Below are positions 19,053 through 27,839 of a stretch of 64,000 nt of DNA, one piece after another (positions within the stretch are counted from its first letter, which is position 1; each line of letters opens with the position of its first letter). The notes beneath the pieces were generated by a model that did not search any database, had not been told where the DNA came from, and saw nothing but the letters and a program-made list of their open reading frames with translations. Source of the stretch: Parvularcula lutaonensis (GTDB lineage: Bacteria; Pseudomonadota; Alphaproteobacteria; Caulobacterales; Parvularculaceae); the NCBI RefSeq assembly GCF_014651915.1, contig NZ_BMXU01000003.1:20840-84839 (forward strand). Direction: 5' to 3'. The translations under genes and the position numbers were made by a program.

Positions 19053-20081
19053 ATGACCGCACGTACATCTGCTCTTTACGGCTGCTCCGGCGTGGAGCTG
19101 ACTGACTGGGAGCGCTCATTCTTCAGGGACCAGAGGCCTTGGGGATACATACTCTTTGGGCGGAATATCGATTCACCTGACCAGGTCCGGGCATTGACCG
19201 CAGCCCTGCGCGAAGCAAGCGATGATCCTGACGCTCCTGTCTTTATCGACCAGGAAGGCGGTCCGGTTGCGCGGCTGCGGCGCCCTCACTTCAGGCATCC
19301 GCCCGCTCCCCGTCGCTTTGCCGAGCTTTATGCTGATGACCCGGAAGCGGCGGCGGAAGCCTCATGGCTGAACGCCAGGCTCATGGCGGACGAGATGAAG
19401 TCTCTCGGGATCAATGCGGATTGCGCGCCGATGCTCGATGTGGTCCAGCCCTCGGCACACGAATTCCTGCAGGAGCGCGCCTTGGGAAGCGACCCCGAGA
19501 CCGTCACCGTCCTTGGCAAGGCTACAGCCCTTGGCCTTCGTGAAGGGGGTGTCGCTCCCTGCGTCAAGCACGCTCCCGGACATGGCCGGGGCGATGCGGA
19601 CAGCCACCACGATCTTCCCCGCGTCAGCGCTAGCAGGAAGGTCCTTGAGCAGACAGACTTCGTACCTTTCCTTGCACTGAAAAAGGAGGCGATGCTGATG
19701 ACGGCGCATGTCCTCTACGAGGATATCGATGCCGATCGTCCGGGCACGCTATCGCCGCTGGTCGTCCGCGAGCTGATCCGCGAGAGCTGGGGCTACCAGG
19801 GGCTGATCCTGACTGACGACATCAATATGAACGCGCTCGGAGGAACGATCGAGGAGCGCAGTCGCGCGGCGCTGGAAGCCGGTTGCGAGATCATCTGCCA
19901 CTGCAATGCCGAGCCTGCGGACATGGAGAGTGTCGCGCGTGCCGCGATCGAGCTGACTGGCCCGACCAAGGAGCGCGCTGACCGTGCACGGAGTATTGCT
20001 GCCGGGTCGCCGAAGCCCTTCGACCGAGGAGAGGCAGAGGAGCGCCTGAAACAACTCAGGCTATACGAGGCTGCCGCATGA
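19053..20081 (+). CDS. nagZ: Beta-N-acetylhexosaminidase (peptidoglycan recycling)
   Basis: 342-residue GH3 glycosidase that removes GlcNAc from GlcNAc-anhydroMurNAc muropeptides in the cytoplasm. The family signature is present: FIDQEGGPVARLR, then KHAPGHGRGDADSHHDLP with the catalytic His-Asp dyad on its flexible loop, and the nucleophile aspartate in LILTDDINMNAL. No signal peptide, as expected. The typical KHFPGHG reads KHAPGHG here. Its stop overlaps anmK by four bases (ATGA), so the two are coupled. Confidence 0.95.
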   Translation: MTARTSALYGCSGVELTDWERSFFRDQRPWGYILFGRNIDSPDQVRALTAALREASDDPDAPVFIDQEGGPVARLRRPHFRHPPAPRRFAELYADDPEAAAEASWLNARLMADEMKSLGINADCAPMLDVVQPSAHEFLQERALGSDPETVTVLGKATALGLREGGVAPCVKHAPGHGRGDADSHHDLPRVSASRKVLEQTDFVPFLALKKEAMLMTAHVLYEDIDADRPGTLSPLVVRELIRESWGYQGLILTDDINMNALGGTIEERSRAALEAGCEIICHCNAEPADMESVARAAIELTGPTKERADRARSIAAGSPKPFDRGEAEERLKQLRLYEAAA

Positions 20082-21271
20082 GCCTCGCCGGAGTCAGGCA
20101 TCTGGCTGGTATCGCTGGAAAGGACCGGCGCCTGATTATCGGCCTGATGAGCGGCACGTCTCTCGACGGCCTCGATATCGCCTTGTGCGAGGTGTCGGGC
20201 GCGGGGTTCGACACCGAAGCCCGGATCCTGAAGTTCGAGACCGCGGACTATTCAGAAAGCTTCCGCTCACGGATCAGGGCTGTCTTTGCAAAGACAAGCG
20301 TCGATCTAGAAGCGCTGACCCTGCTCCACCCGGTCATTGCTGACACCCATGCGGAACTCGTTCTCGATGCGCTGTCCCGATGGGGCGTGAGCCCGGCCGA
20401 GGTCGATCTTGTCGCCAGCCATGGGCAGACCATCTACCACGCCCCGCGCTCCCTCCATGGGGACGAGGCCAGTCCGAATGCCACCCTGCAGATCGGGGAT
20501 GGCGATCACCTTTCCGTCCGCACCGGGATCATCACAATCTCGGACTTCAGGCAGAAGCATATTGCGGCTGGCGGGGAAGGTGCCCCGCTTGCCGCCTATG
20601 GTGACGCCCTGCTGTTCAGCGCCCCCGACAGGGCGCGCGTGCTTCTCAACATTGGCGGCATTGCCAACTATACCTTCCTTCCGCCCTCGGAGGGCCATGC
20701 GGAAGCTTTCAGCAGCGACATTGGCCCCGGCAACACGCTCATGGACGCGGTAGCGCGGCAGCACGACCCCTCCCTCCCCTATGACCGTGATGCGGCACTG
20801 GCGAGGGCGGGATCCGTGAACGACGCATTGCTCAGAAGGCTTAAGGGCGAAGCATTCTTCGGCCTTTCGATGCCGAAGACGACGGGGCCGGAGCTTTTTT
20901 CGATGCGTTGGCTGGAGCGCCATCTGCATTCGCTCGGGGCCCAGGTGAGCACGCCCGACCTCATGGCAACCCTCAATCGGTTCTCCGCAGAGACGATTGC
21001 CGATGCCATCGGCGCACTCGATCCGATCCCAGAGATTTTTGTCAGTGGCGGCGGCGCGCGGAACCCTCTCCTGATGGAGAACCTCGCACATCTCCTGCCC
21101 GGAGCGTCGGTTCAGACCACCGAAGCACTCGGGATCGAACCGGACGCCAAGGAGGCCGTCCTTTTCGCTGTGCTCGCCAACGAGCTGGTGGCGGGCAGCA
21201 TGGAGACGTTCCGTGGACGGATCCGGGGTGGCCCTGCGGTCACGATGGGGAAGGTCAGCTTCCCGGATTGA
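20078..21271 (+). CDS. anmK: Anhydro-N-acetylmuramic acid kinase
   Basis: 397 residues. It hydrolyses the 1,6-anhydro ring and phosphorylates anhMurNAc to MurNAc-6-P. The phosphate-binding signature GLMSGTSLDGLD is at the N-terminus; LNIGGIANYTF, DIGPGNTLMDA and FVSGGGARNP are the other ASKHA-family landmarks. It is coupled to nagZ by an ATGA overlap. Its 3' end overlaps the convergent aminotransferase gene by 17 bases. Confidence 0.95.
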   Translation: MSLAGVRHLAGIAGKDRRLIIGLMSGTSLDGLDIALCEVSGAGFDTEARILKFETADYSESFRSRIRAVFAKTSVDLEALTLLHPVIADTHAELVLDALSRWGVSPAEVDLVASHGQTIYHAPRSLHGDEASPNATLQIGDGDHLSVRTGIITISDFRQKHIAAGGEGAPLAAYGDALLFSAPDRARVLLNIGGIANYTFLPPSEGHAEAFSSDIGPGNTLMDAVARQHDPSLPYDRDAALARAGSVNDALLRRLKGEAFFGLSMPKTTGPELFSMRWLERHLHSLGAQVSTPDLMATLNRFSAETIADAIGALDPIPEIFVSGGGARNPLLMENLAHLLPGASVQTTEALGIEPDAKEAVLFAVLANELVAGSMETFRGRIRGGPAVTMGKVSFPD

Positions 21272-22451
21272 GTTGCGGCGCCATCTTGCGCGCGATCTCG
21301 TCGATCCGGTCTTCGCTCAGGCCCGCAATGTTCACACGTCCGGAGCCGGGCATATAAATCGCGTGCGCTTCCCGGATGGCTTCCACGCCGCCCTTCTTGA
21401 ACGGGAGTGTTGCGAACATACCCTTCTCATGGGCGATCCGGGCGAAGCTGTCCGAATTGGTCTCACGCACGAGAGCCGAAGCAAAATTCTCGCGAATGAA
21501 ATTCAGCCTACCCCGCATCTCGTCGAGCTCTGCCAGCCACTTCTCCCGCAGGGCCGGGCGCGACAGGATGGTCGCCACGACAGCCGGGCCGTGGGCAGGC
21601 GGCATGGAGTAGGACGTACGAATGATCCCGGCCGCCTGGCCTCGCGCAGCGTCGAGTGCATCTGCTGAAGGCGCCTGCAGGACCAGCGCACCGGTACGCT
21701 CCCGGTAGAGACCGAAATTCTTCGAGCAGGAATAGGTGACGATAGCCTCGGGCAAGGCCGCGAGAAAGTCGCGAATCGGGGCGATATCTTCTTCGAGGCC
21801 AACCCCGAAACCCTGATAGGCCACGTCGATGAACGGCAACACGCCCTTGCCGCCAAGAAATGACGAGATCTCCGACCACTGCGCCGGAGAAAAATCCGTG
21901 CCCGTTGGATTGTGGCAGGGTCCCTGAAGCAGGACGACGTCACCTGCGCGCGCATCGGCCAGGCCGGCCTTCACCCGCTCCATGTCCGGCGTCCCGTCGG
22001 AGGACGAGACCCAGTCGAAAGTGTGAATGTCGTAGCCGACGGCCTTGCCGATGCCGACATGGTTCGGCCAATTGGGTTGCGAGACGAAGAGGCGGGCGCC
22101 AGGCGATGCAACCTTCGCCAGCTGCATGCCGATCGACAGGCCGCCCGACCCGCCGGGCGTCGCAAACACCGTGTGCCGATCAGTCAACTCGCCAAGGATC
22201 ATCTTGCCAACCTGATCGCAGTAAAGAGGATTGCCGTGTGGCCCTTCATAGGCCTTGGTCGTCTCCTCCTCGATCAGGATGCGCTCGGCCTCCTTCACGG
22301 CGGCCATGACGGGCGTTTCGCCTTCGCTGTTCTTGTAGATGCCCACGCCGAGGTCGATCTTGTCGGGGCGCGTGTCCGCGCGTGCCGCAGCCATCACGCC
22401 GAGAAGCGGGTCGGCGGGAGCTTTTTCGAGCTTGTCCAGCAAGGTGGTCAT
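21255..22451 (-). CDS. Aromatic/aspartate aminotransferase (class I, PLP)
   Basis: 398 residues from ATG 22451, the length of AspC/TyrB; a longer frame from 22604 is not needed. PLP lysine in SCSKNFGLYRERTGAL; GPCHNPTGTDF and the C-terminal arginine that binds the alpha-carboxylate (GSGRVNIAGL) are typical of subgroup I-alpha. It moves the amino group between glutamate and aspartate or aromatic 2-oxo acids. Sequence alone does not separate aspC from tyrB. It is divergent from a MarR-type regulator 133 bases away. Confidence 0.92.
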   Translation of the reverse strand: MTTLLDKLEKAPADPLLGVMAAARADTRPDKIDLGVGIYKNSEGETPVMAAVKEAERILIEEETTKAYEGPHGNPLYCDQVGKMILGELTDRHTVFATPGGSGGLSIGMQLAKVASPGARLFVSQPNWPNHVGIGKAVGYDIHTFDWVSSSDGTPDMERVKAGLADARAGDVVLLQGPCHNPTGTDFSPAQWSEISSFLGGKGVLPFIDVAYQGFGVGLEEDIAPIRDFLAALPEAIVTYSCSKNFGLYRERTGALVLQAPSADALDAARGQAAGIIRTSYSMPPAHGPAVVATILSRPALREKWLAELDEMRGRLNFIRENFASALVRETNSDSFARIAHEKGMFATLPFKKGGVEAIREAHAIYMPGSGRVNIAGLSEDRIDEIARKMAPQLNPGS

Positions 22452-22584
22452 GACAGTCTCCAAGCGAAGTGCGGCCCCTACCGCGAAGATGCGCGCGAGG
22501 GAACAGCCGCCTTTGGTTTCATCTGCAACCGGTTGAACGCAAGGCCCCGCCACGGCTAGCCTGTCGCTTCGATTGGGGAGATCC

Positions 22585-23025
22585 GTGACCGTTCCGCCGC
22601 TCAAACTGGAAGAGTTCCTGCCGTTCCGGCTGTCGCTGGCGTCGAACCTGGTTTCGCGCAGGATAGCCGAGACCTATGAGGCGGAGTTCGGCCTGTCGAC
22701 CACCCAGTGGCGGGTGATGGCCGTGCTTGGCGAGTATCCCGGCATGACGGCCACGGAGCTGACCCAGAAGACGGCCCTCGACAAGGTCGCCGTCAGCCGC
22801 GCGGCGAGCGCTCTGGTCAATCGTGGCCTGATTCAAAAGAGAACGCGCCCCGACGACAACCGGCGCGCCGCGCTCAGCCTCACCGAAGCGGGCGAGCGGG
22901 TCTATGCCGAGGTGATTCCCCGCGCACGAAAGATGGAAGCCGACCTGCTGAAGGCGCTACCGAGAGAAACGCTCGACGCTCTCGACAAGGCGCTCAGCGA
23001 GCTGACCGAAGCCGCGGAGGCTTAG
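22585..23025 (+). CDS. MarR-family transcriptional regulator
   Basis: 146 residues from GTG 22585, which has GGGGAG upstream (a TTG four codons earlier is also in frame). Winged helix-turn-helix: FGLSTTQWRVMAVLGEYPGMTATELTQKTALDKVAVSRAASALVNRGLI, then the wing KRTRPDDNRRAALSLTEAG with the conserved DxR. It is divergent from the aminotransferase gene and may regulate it. The target ligand is unknown. Its stop overlaps the stop of the small ORF downstream of ilvC. Confidence 0.9.
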   Translation: MTVPPLKLEEFLPFRLSLASNLVSRRIAETYEAEFGLSTTQWRVMAVLGEYPGMTATELTQKTALDKVAVSRAASALVNRGLIQKRTRPDDNRRAALSLTEAGERVYAEVIPRARKMEADLLKALPRETLDALDKALSELTEAAEA

Positions 23026-23174
23026 GGCGCAGCGCCGAGAAATCCGCCGAAAGCTCCGCCATTGGGCTTGTCGGCAACCGGCTTGGCCTTGCTCACCGCG
23101 CGCGGCTTGGCACGGGGCTTGGGGGGGGTCACGGTCTTCGCCGATCTTCCCAGATATCTCTCGGCTTGCATCAT
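23022..23174 (-). CDS. Small basic protein downstream of ilvC, unknown function
   Basis: A 50-residue frame starting MMQAERYLG, two bases after the ilvC stop codon (TGA at 23177-23179). A good ribosome site AGGAG is embedded in the last ilvC codons, eight bases from the ATG, so translation is probably coupled to ilvC. The middle is rich in Pro, Lys, Arg and Ala, the end is Gly/Phe-rich (GGAFGGFLGAAP). No transmembrane segment and no recognised domain. Composition and ribosome site look genuine, but shortness limits confidence. Confidence 0.5.
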   Translation of the reverse strand: MMQAERYLGRSAKTVTPPKPRAKPRAVSKAKPVADKPNGGAFGGFLGAAP

Positions 23175-23176
23175 CG

Positions 23177-24199
23177 TCAGTCTCCTGAGTTATTCCCTCC
23201 GCCCTCAAGCCAGGGCATGAAGCTCCTGACGTGCTGGCCGATATCTTCGATGTCGTGATCGCGCTTCCGGGCCTTCATCGCTTCAAAGCGTGCTTTCCCG
23301 GCCTGGTTCTCCAGGATCCATTCATGGGCAAACTGGCCTGAGCGGATCTGGTCCAGCACCCCCTTCATGCGCTCCTTGACCTCTGGCCCGATGATCGAGC
23401 CGCCGTTCAACAGATCGCCGAAGGCCGCAGTCTCGCTGATAGAGCTGTACATTTTGTTGAGGCCGCCCTCATGGAGGATGTCGACCACCAGCTTCAGCTC
23501 GTGAAAACACTCCGTATACGCAAGTTCACGCGGATAGCCTGCCTCGACCAGCGTTTCGTAGGCGCGCAGGAACAGCTCCGTGACGCCGCCGCAGAGGACC
23601 GCCTGTTCACCGAACATGTCGGTTTCGGCCTCGTCGCGGAAGGTTGTCTCCCAGATCGCCGCTGCCGTACCGCCGATCCCGTCGGCATAGCCGAGCGCGG
23701 TCTTCGTCGCGTTGCCCGTTGCGTCCTGATGGATCGAGAAGAGAGCAGGCACCCCCCTCCCCTTTTCATATTCCCGGCGGACCAGCTGGCCGATGCCCTT
23801 GGGCGCGACCATCACCACGTCGATGTCCGCGGCGGGCTTCACCAGGCCATAGAGGACCGAGAAGCCGTGCCCGAAGAGAAGCGTGTCACCTTCCTTCATC
23901 CGGGGTCGGAGCACCTGTTCGTAAATCTCGCCATGGGCCATGTCAGGCGCCAGCATCGCGATGACATCGGCTTCCTCGGCGGCGTCTTCGACCGACAGGG
24001 TATGGAAGCCATCTGCCCGGGCGCGCTGTTCGCTCCCGCCTCCGGCCCTCGCGCCGACGATCACCTCAAGACCTGAGTCCCTAAGATTGAGGCCCTGGGC
24101 GCGGCCCTGGGCACCGTAGCCGATCACGGCGATGGTCTTGTCCTTCAGGGCGTCAGGATCGACGTCATCCTTGGTGAAAACGCGCAGGCGGTCGGTCAT
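23177..24199 (-). CDS. ilvC: Ketol-acid reductoisomerase (NADP+), class I
   Basis: 340 residues, the class I length. It converts 2-acetolactate or 2-aceto-2-hydroxybutyrate to dihydroxy acids in valine, leucine and isoleucine synthesis. N-terminal Rossmann motif GYGAQGRAQGLNLRDSG (family usually GYGSQGHAHA), LAPDMAH, HGFSVLYG, VAPKGIG, and the Mg-binding C-terminal knot with DMFGEQAVLCGG and CFHELKLVVDILHEGG. It starts at ATG 24199 and is followed two bases later by a small ORF. Confidence 0.95.
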   Translation of the reverse strand: MTDRLRVFTKDDVDPDALKDKTIAVIGYGAQGRAQGLNLRDSGLEVIVGARAGGGSEQRARADGFHTLSVEDAAEEADVIAMLAPDMAHGEIYEQVLRPRMKEGDTLLFGHGFSVLYGLVKPAADIDVVMVAPKGIGQLVRREYEKGRGVPALFSIHQDATGNATKTALGYADGIGGTAAAIWETTFRDEAETDMFGEQAVLCGGVTELFLRAYETLVEAGYPRELAYTECFHELKLVVDILHEGGLNKMYSSISETAAFGDLLNGGSIIGPEVKERMKGVLDQIRSGQFAHEWILENQAGKARFEAMKARKRDHDIEDIGQHVRSFMPWLEGGGNNSGD

Positions 24200-24457
24200 T
24201 GGCTCTCTCCCAATAAGAAGAGAGCGCGCCTAGCCGAGCGAGGCGCCGGTGCAAACGCCTCAGGCGCTACTCCGCGCCTGGGGTGCCTTCCGTTCGGTTT
24301 TGGTCGCCGTTCTGCCATCATCGCTCTTCGCACCTGCAAAAACGCACGTGCCGCAAACAGATGAAGCAAGGATTGCCACCGGACAACCCCCGTGCGCTAT
24401 ATTATGCCGCCTGGATCGCTGGTCGCGCGAGAATGTTATCTTTGTGTGGCGCGTCCG

Positions 24458-25615
24458 TCACAATTGCGCAGCCGAAAGGGCTTTCGCCAGGTCGTCCTGC
24501 AGGTCGCTTGCGTCCTCAAGCCCGATCGAGAACCGCAAGAGCCCCGGCGTGATCCCTGCTTCGCGCCGTGCCTGCTCCTCCATCCCCGCATGGGTCATGG
24601 TGTCAGGCACGCAAACGAGCGTCTCGAAGCCGCCCAGGGACTCGGCCAGCGTCGGGATCGTCAAGGCTTCGAGGAATTTGGGCAGGGACAGCCCGTCCCG
24701 CAGCTCCGCTGAAAGCATCGAGCCGAAGCCCTTTTGCTGGCGCTTCGCAAGGGCGTGCTGCGGATGGCTTTCAAGGCCCGGATAGTGGACGCGGGCGATC
24801 CGTTCATCGGCTTCAAGGAACCGCGCCAGCCGCTCCGCCGTGCGCTGCTGCTCCTCTACCCGCACCTTCAGGGTCCTGACCCCGCGCAGGGTCAGCCAGC
24901 TGTCAAAGGCGGGCCCGGTCACACCCGTGCAGTTCGCCCACCATGCCAGCTCATCCCCCAGATCTCGTTTCGCCGCCAAAACGGCACCCCCTACGACATC
25001 GCTGTGGCCGGAGATGAACTTGGTCGTGGAATGCACCACCAGGTCGCAGCCGAGCGCGATCGGGTTCTGCAGGACAGGTGAGAGGAACGTGTTGTCTGCC
25101 ACCGTCAGGCATCCGGCCGCCCTCGCCTTCTGGGTACAGGCAGCAAGGTCGGTGACTCGCATCAGCGGGTTGGACGGCGTCTCGAGATAGGCGAGCTTGG
25201 GCTTCAGGGCGAACGCAGCATCGCGCGCCTCGGGATCGGAGAGATCCGCGAAGAGAATATCGAACAGACCCCGCCGCGCCTTGTGGGTCAGGAGCCTGTG
25301 CGTCCCGCCGTAACAGTCATGGGGCGCGAGCACGAGGTCGCCCGGCCCGACGAGGTTCAGGCACAGATCGATCGCCGCCATCCCGCTCGCCGTGATGACG
25401 CCCCTCTCCGCCCCTTCGAGCTTCGCAAGGCACGCCGCCAGCTCTTCCCGGTTCGGCGTCTCCTTGCGGGCATAGTCATAGCGAGGCGGCTTGCGATGGT
25501 CCTGCCAGCGGAAGGTTGTGGACAGGCCGATCGGCGGCGCGACCGAGCCGAACGCCTCGTCCCGCGCGACGCCCGTGGTGGCCAGGATCGTCGCCAGCTT
25601 CTTCTCGTCATTCAT
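24458..25615 (-). CDS. metB: Cys/Met-metabolism PLP enzyme (cystathionine gamma-synthase/lyase type)
   Basis: 385 residues. It is a fold type I PLP enzyme that uses an activated homoserine (or cystathionine) substrate. PLP lysine in HSTTKFISGHSDVVGGA; cofactor ring aspartate in VADNTF; TPSNPLMRV and the Arg-bearing C-terminus (ETLVCVPDTMTHAGM, RFSIGLEDASDL) are conserved. It overlaps metX by four bases (ATGA) and so shares its SAM-II riboswitch, which favours a methionine-synthetic role (gamma-synthase) over a lyase. MetZ or MetC specificity cannot be excluded. Confidence 0.85.
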   Translation of the reverse strand: MNDEKKLATILATTGVARDEAFGSVAPPIGLSTTFRWQDHRKPPRYDYARKETPNREELAACLAKLEGAERGVITASGMAAIDLCLNLVGPGDLVLAPHDCYGGTHRLLTHKARRGLFDILFADLSDPEARDAAFALKPKLAYLETPSNPLMRVTDLAACTQKARAAGCLTVADNTFLSPVLQNPIALGCDLVVHSTTKFISGHSDVVGGAVLAAKRDLGDELAWWANCTGVTGPAFDSWLTLRGVRTLKVRVEEQQRTAERLARFLEADERIARVHYPGLESHPQHALAKRQQKGFGSMLSAELRDGLSLPKFLEALTIPTLAESLGGFETLVCVPDTMTHAGMEEQARREAGITPGLLRFSIGLEDASDLQDDLAKALSAAQL

Positions 25616-26664
25616 CCCAGCACCCTCCTCAAAAGCGGCGCGATCGTAGCGGTTTCCTTGAGGAAGGCATCATGGCCGAACGCCGAGCGCAACACTTCAT
25701 AGCCAAGAAGCTTCGGCAGCCCCGCCGCCATCTCCTGCACGATCGAAAGGGGCACCACCCGGTCGCTCTCCGCCGCGATCACCAATGTCGGCACGCGGAT
25801 CGTCCGTGGGTCCTCGCGATGGTTGTCGATAGCGAGACTCAGGGTCCGGTAGCGTGCAGCGGTGACCCCGCCCGCATATTTGGTGCCATGATGATGGAGA
25901 TAGCTGCGGAGCTCCCCCTGGTCGGCGAAACGCGCGCCGAATTCCTCCGCCGTCCGATAGGTTGTCATCGCCAGCTGCCTCGCCAGCGCCACGCCGTCAG
26001 CCTCGCGATTGGTGCCCTCGGTCAGGTCGAGGATCTGCCGTTGCACATGGCGCAGGGCCGTCGCCATCGGGTGGGGCCGGTGCCCCGCGCAGAGCACAAC
26101 CAATGTCGACACCGTTTCGGGATAGAGACGAGCGAATGCGAGCCCGACCATCCCCCCGAACGATGATCCGACCACCGCTTCGAGGTGCTGAACGCCCGCC
26201 TCGTCGAGCGCTTCACGGATCAATCGGGCGAAGTCTTCGGGACAGAGATCCTTCGCCTCGCATCGGCCCGAAGGGGGGTAGTCCGCACCGATGACGAGAA
26301 AGCGGTCCGTGTCGATCACCCGCCCGGGCCCGGCCAGCCCGCTCCACCAGCCGTCATCGAGCGAGGTCACGCAGCGCCCTGCGGAGATCCCGCCGAGCAC
26401 GAGCACCCGCGGGCCCGCCGGGTTGCCGACCATCCGCAGGCGCACGGTCTCGCCCTCGAGACCCTGCCCCGACCGCGACCGCCAATCGGAACGCACCTTC
26501 ATCGAGACGTTGCGCATCACCAATGGCGCCAGCCTCGCAAAAGGCGGACACGGACATTCGGCGGTCTCTACAGCGGCAAGGCTCATCACAGGGCTCCGTC
26601 TCGAATGCGCCGGAACCATCAGCCTGCGGGGGGAAGCGGAGCGTGCGCCCATCATGGAGAGCAT
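25612..26664 (-). CDS. metX: Homoserine O-acyltransferase-like alpha/beta hydrolase
   Basis: 350 residues from ATG 26664, chosen because it lies 18 bases after the riboswitch and just after GAGGAG; ATG 26586 (324 residues) is the main alternative. Alpha/beta-hydrolase fold with nucleophile elbow GSSFGG, acid in AAESDRVVP and base in FGHDAF, the MetX triad pattern. It acylates homoserine to start methionine synthesis; acetyl versus succinyl donor is not decided by what I can read. It is coupled to metB by a four-base overlap. Confidence 0.85.
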   Translation of the reverse strand: MLSMMGARSASPRRLMVPAHSRRSPVMSLAAVETAECPCPPFARLAPLVMRNVSMKVRSDWRSRSGQGLEGETVRLRMVGNPAGPRVLVLGGISAGRCVTSLDDGWWSGLAGPGRVIDTDRFLVIGADYPPSGRCEAKDLCPEDFARLIREALDEAGVQHLEAVVGSSFGGMVGLAFARLYPETVSTLVVLCAGHRPHPMATALRHVQRQILDLTEGTNREADGVALARQLAMTTYRTAEEFGARFADQGELRSYLHHHGTKYAGGVTAARYRTLSLAIDNHREDPRTIRVPTLVIAAESDRVVPLSIVQEMAAGLPKLLGYEVLRSAFGHDAFLKETATIAPLLRRVLG

Positions 26665-26682
26665 CTGCGGCTCTCCTCGCGC

Positions 26683-26742
26683 ACCCTTCGCTTTAGCGAC
26701 ACTTGTCGAGCGCCCCGCAAGCTGAAGGGTCAAATCGGCGCC
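26683..26742 (-). ncRNA. SAM-II riboswitch
   Basis: On the minus strand the run begins GGCGCCGATTTGACC, continues with GCTTGCGGGGCGC and ends with GTCGCTAAAGCGAAGGGT. This matches the SAM-II consensus. The P1 stem GCGCC/GGCGC and the H-type pseudoknot ACCCTTC/GAAGGGT are both perfect, and the conserved GATTT, TTGC and GCTAAA elements are present. It lies directly upstream of metX, the classic alphaproteobacterial position. S-adenosylmethionine binding should stabilise the pseudoknot and block the downstream ribosome site, turning off metX-metB. Confidence 0.93.
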
Positions 26743-26875
26743 TGCCGGCTCCATGCGCTCAACGCCGCCCACCGTCAAGCGGGGCGTGTGCGCCGCGCCA
26801 ATGCGGCGGCCGGTTGACCTTCGCTGGCACTTGGCGGACCGTCAGGCAGCGCGGAAGAAATGGCGAGGGAAAACG

Positions 26876-27472
26876 GTGTCTTGGCGAAAAATCTTGGGGC
26901 TTCCCGTAGCAGGGGCCGTGGTGACCCTCCTCTTCCTCTTCATGGCCGGCGTGATTTCTGTCGATGACATCACGCCCGGCGAGAAGGTCGAGCGGGAGAA
27001 GATCACCATCGGCATGCCCGATCCCGAGCCTGAACGGACGAAGCCGGAAAAACCGAAAATCGACGAGATCGTCGAGCCCGACCCGCCGGAATGGGAGAAG
27101 CCCTCGCTCGACCCCAATCCTCTCGGCAAGGATGATCTGACCTTCGACGATCCTTCGGGCGGCGCCGCTGATCCAAGTTCGCTGCAACTGAACACCGCGC
27201 CGACACCCCTGATCCGGGCCGATCCCACGGGTTTCGACAATTGCTTCGCAGGCGGCAGGGCAAACCAGGTGCAGCGGGTCCGTGTCGAGTTCGACATCAC
27301 GCCTGCGGGCGAAACCGCCAATGTGCGGGTCGTCGATTCGACCGATAGCTGCTTTGACCGCTCCGCGGTCAGGGCCGTGCGCCGCTGGCGGTACAACCCG
27401 AAGGTCGAGCGCGGTGAGGCCGTCTGGCAATACGGCGTCCAGACCACCATCGTCTATCAGCCGCCGGAATGA
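26876..27472 (+). CDS. Energy transducer TonB (first of a TonB-like run)
   Basis: 198 residues from GTG 26876, which follows GAGGGA. One N-terminal membrane helix (PVAGAVVTLLFLFMAGVI), a Pro/Glu/Lys-rich periplasmic linker (about 45-95), and a C-terminal TonB domain (about 115-198) with DITPAGETANVRVVDS and AVRRWRYNPKVERGEAVWQYGVQTTIVY. It would energise outer-membrane receptors such as the one at 1951-4179, with ExbB/ExbD encoded elsewhere. Two cysteines (NCFAGG and DSCFD) recur in its neighbours and may form a disulfide. It is divergent from metX. Confidence 0.88.
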   Translation: MSWRKILGLPVAGAVVTLLFLFMAGVISVDDITPGEKVEREKITIGMPDPEPERTKPEKPKIDEIVEPDPPEWEKPSLDPNPLGKDDLTFDDPSGGAADPSSLQLNTAPTPLIRADPTGFDNCFAGGRANQVQRVRVEFDITPAGETANVRVVDSTDSCFDRSAVRAVRRWRYNPKVERGEAVWQYGVQTTIVYQPPE

Positions 27473-27474
27473 CC

Positions 27475-27606
27475 ATGCGCCGAACGATCATGGGTGTAGT
27501 CACCGTCGCCCTCGTCGTGGTGGCCATCGTCATCATTGTGCAGTCCGGTCCTGAGCAGGTCATCCCGCCAGCCGATGGATCGGCCATCTCTCCTGCCGCA
27601 AAATGA
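27475..27606 (+). CDS. Small single-span membrane protein, TonB N-terminus-like
   Basis: 43 residues starting MRRTIMGV, two bases after the preceding TonB stop. It consists of one strong membrane helix (VTVALVVVAIVIIV) and a short Pro-containing tail. Its stop overlaps the next start (ATGA). It resembles the anchor and linker of a TonB protein without the C-terminal domain, so it may be a remnant; a genuine small protein is also possible. Confidence 0.45.
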   Translation: MRRTIMGVVTVALVVVAIVIIVQSGPEQVIPPADGSAISPAAK

Positions 27607-27789
27607 TGGTCAAACGCCTGCTCATCGCCCTGTTCCCTGCTGGGCTGATCGTGCTGGGGCTCACCCTGCTTCGCCCGCACCGCGGCGCGCCAGGTCGCCA
27701 CATGGTCCTTCACTGCCAAAGAACTCAGCGGTGATCCCGTGTGGGCCTACGATCACAAGATCGCGCTTCGCTTCGTCCTCGAGAACTGA
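27603..27789 (+). pseudogene. TonB gene remnant (internal deletion and frameshift)
   Basis: An intact-looking N-terminal membrane helix (MMVKRLLIALFPAGLIVLG) reads into a non-TonB tail and stops at 27732-27734. In the other frame, from 27676 to the stop at 27787-27789, the sequence reads TAARQVATWSFTAKELSG then DPVWAYDHKIALRFVLEN, unmistakably the end of a TonB domain. Most of the linker and domain (roughly 100 residues) is missing between the two parts, so the gene is broken. Confidence 0.75.
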
Positions 27790-27839
27790 GCGTGAGCCGG
27801 AGACTCGCCTGCCCGGTGCCTGCCCGCTAGCTTCTTCCC

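Noticed and set aside
22452..22604. N-terminal extension of the aminotransferase to 22604
   Set aside because: The extension overlaps the divergent MarR start and would exceed the family length; ATG 22451 gives 398 residues as in AspC/TyrB.
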